Below are positions 60,832-64,000 of a stretch of 64,000 nucleotides of DNA, piece by piece. Below the pieces are notes generated by a model. That model saw only the letters and a list, made by a program, of their open reading frames with translations, ran no database searches and had not been told where the DNA came from. The stretch comes from Lamellibrachia columna (lineage: Eukaryota; Annelida; Polychaeta; Sabellida; Siboglinidae). Both the position numbers and the translations under genes were made by a program. Location: assembly GCA_963662155.1 (NCBI GenBank), contig OY759263.1, positions 33,404,106 through 33,468,105 on the forward strand, in the 5' to 3' direction. The first letter of the stretch is position 1. Every line of letters starts with the position of its first letter.

Positions 60832-62244
60832 GAAATCAACATACTCGGCGTTCATAATTGTTATGATCGCTTCCGTCGTAGTGACATTGTTTGTGTACAA
60901 CACAGACATGTGATGCGACCTGTGGCGCGTGTGCCACGTGGAAGGAAAGCGGCATCTGCTCCGTCGATCGCTGTTGACCCACGTACTGGAACAAGGCACA
61001 AATCTACGAATGCAAAGGAGAAAACAGTTTGGCCTGTAACAGAACTCAGCGATAGCGCCTCGATCGGGCGATCACGTAGCAAGGCTAAGCGGACACCACA
61101 GTTCGTTAGGAATACAGGCCGCACATGGAACAATACCCGAAGTGAAGACAGTATGCAGATATTAATATGGACCGACAATTTTCTTCGAGGCACGCAACAG
61201 TGCAACTATCCCGTCCCGTGTGTCTTCACAAACGACCATTCGTTGTACAACACCAGCGATGTCGTCATAATATACACGAGACTCGTAGCAAAGCGTCATC
61301 TCATGCCGTCGTTCAGACTCCCCCATCAGCACTGGATAAGATATCTTCGCGAGGCGCCTGTCCGATTTAAGTTGAATATCAAACCTTACGAGACCTGGTT
61401 CAACTGGACAATTACGTACTCGATGAACGGTGACGTAGTCAAACCGTACGGAATGTGTCTTCCCACGAGAGACAAAGTCGCCAAAGATCCGAGTAGCATC
61501 ACCGACGTTATACGACGTGTCTACGGGGAATCTGCCGAGTCACTGCCGTGGGAGGATCCAAACATACCGTACGAGTATACTCCACATGATCACGCTAAGG
61601 GGAAAACTCGCTTAGTCTTATGGATTGTTAGTAAATGTAAGACTCAGAGTTTGAGGGAACTATATGTGGCAGAACTGAAACGGTATGTTGACACTGATAT
61701 ATATGGAAAGTGTGCAGGTTACACGTGCAATAAACGTAAACGTAGTTGCGTGCACATGAAGAATCTCTTTAAAACGCACAAGTTTTACCTTGCTTTCGAG
61801 AACTCGCTCTGTACCGATTACATCACAGAGAAGGTTTGGACACGTCTTCAGCAAGGCATTGTGCCGGTTGTTCTGGGAGGTGCCGACTATAAAGTTTTTC
61901 TCCCACCGCATTCGTACATCAACGTCAAAGATTATTCTTCACCGAAGGACTTGGCGAAATATCTTTAAAAAATCGACAAGAATGACACCCTCTATAATGA
62001 ATATTTTGCATGGAAACAAAATTATACGTGTTCATTGGAGGTGCCAGGTTTTTCGCCCTTTTGTCAATTATGCAAAATGATGAATAAAAATCGAAACAAA
62101 GTTAATATCATACCAGATATCAACAAGTTTTGGGGTCCAGATAGTTGCATTCTGCCTACCGAGTACTACAGGGGCATCGCAAGTGATATTATGGGGAGAA
62201 ACGTTTCCACAAAGACGGGTCCAAAGTGGCCATCATTTTTATGA
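60832..62244 (+). pseudogene. GT10 fucosyltransferase-like gene C, nearly intact
   Basis: Acceptor 'tctctgtttcag' ends at 60831. The anchor frame (KSTYSAFIIVMIASVVVTLF) runs into a stop, because 7 bp present in gene B are missing near 60905 (TACAACACAGA before CATGTG). Downstream the catalytic frame is open: 'MQILIWTDNFLRGTQQCNYP', 'HWIRYLREAPVRFKLNI', 'KFYLAFENSLCTDYITEKVW', 'GIVPVVLGGADYKVFLPPHS'. At 61966-61968 a TAA replaces the CAA (Gln) seen at this site in other copies ('KYLQK'). The same frame then continues to 'INKFWGPDSC' and 'GPKWPSFL' with its stop at 62242-62244. The two lesions make it a recent pseudogene unless this is a variant allele. Inverted partner of gene B. Confidence 0.85.
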
Positions 62245-62463
62245 AGTAGGGAAAATCCAATTTTGCTACGTTAATTGATAATTTCACTTTATGGTAGCTA
62301 TTTAAATATATCGATGTCTACCAAAGATGGTGTTATTTTTGTTTTGTAGCTTTACTACTAATTGTATAACGAACATGCAATTAATTCGACATTTTACTAC
62401 TGCTGAAAACGTTACTTCGAACTGTGATATGAATTGTAACGAATGTTGTCTGGATCAGATATC

Positions 62464-63649
<1,186 letters not shown>

Positions 63650-63650
<1 letters not shown>

Positions 63651-63688
63651 GACACACACGCGCAAGAAAGCACACTCGCTGGCAGACA

Positions 63689-63740
<52 letters not shown>

Positions 63741-63765
63741 CACACGCACACACACACACACACAT
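63650..63765 (+). repeat. (ACGC)n/(CA)n microsatellite
   Basis: About 14 units of ACGC followed by a short CA run. It sits at the place of the (CA)n at 17446 in the left copy and marks the duplication border. 63766-64000 shows no further features. Confidence 0.93.
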
Positions 63766-64000
63766 ATATCCACACGCCCGCACTACCAACACAAAACTAC
63801 ACCGCCTTGCATTATATATGGAATTTTATGGAACCATAAGTTATTACATCTATTTTGAGAATAGTATTTGTTATAAAACCCCACCTTTCTGGTGAAAATA
63901 AGCCAAACGACTCGGAATGGACCGGAGAACAACTGAAAATTGTAAATGTTCTGAGGTTCGTCAGCAGCTCCATAACTCCCAACACAAAAACTACACCGAC

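Overview
The window looks like repeat-dense intergenic and gene-family DNA from an invertebrate animal. The signs are spliced genes with polypyrimidine-AG acceptors, several non-LTR retrotransposon lineages, tRNA-derived SINEs, MITE-like inverted-repeat elements, long CA/TA microsatellites and minisatellites. There is no bacterial operon structure. The sequence does not let me name the species; a mollusc, a lancelet or another marine invertebrate would all fit.

The recurring gene is a GT10-family alpha-1,3-fucosyltransferase-like gene, a Golgi type II membrane glycosyltransferase. Five copies or remnants are visible: A (1.8-2.8 kb, minus, internally deleted), E (12.8-13.3 kb, plus, 3' third only), D (39.0-41.4 kb, minus, divergent, broken frame), B (47.2-48.6 kb, minus, main exon intact) and C (60.8-62.2 kb, plus, nearly intact, with one stop codon and one frameshift). 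B and C are head to head and sit in a large imperfect inverted repeat. That whole unit is repeated directly: about 0.7-17.4 kb (A...E) matches about 45.8-63.65 kb (B...C).

Between the two units lie LINE fragments, a purine-rich minisatellite, a solo RTE insertion with target-site duplication, a decayed LINE with a PHD-like finger, and one intact non-repeat gene at 25.9-27.2 kb. That gene encodes a type II membrane SGNH/PC-esterase-like protein, a fold used in glycan O-acylation or deacylation. It is followed by unclassified repeats, a decayed transposase-like ORF and gene D.

Layout: 0-0.7 kb CR1 tail; 0.7-3.6 kb 22-bp array plus pseudogene A; 3.6-13.3 kb repeats, MITE/SINE and the CR1 copy; 13.35-16.26 kb LINE with an intact 957-codon ORF; 16.3-17.6 kb duplicated flank and microsatellites; 18.1-18.8 kb G-rich minisatellite; 19-22.2 kb LINE fragments; 22.3-25.6 kb second LINE; 25.9-27.2 kb esterase-like gene; 28-38 kb repeats and a transposase remnant; 39-41.4 kb gene D; 42-46.1 kb repeats and 20-bp arrays; 46.1-47.06 kb 22-bp array; 47.2-63.65 kb GT10 palindromic unit.

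If expressed, the GT10 enzymes and the esterase-like protein would all act in the Golgi lumen on glycans. That functional link is inference from their locations and families.
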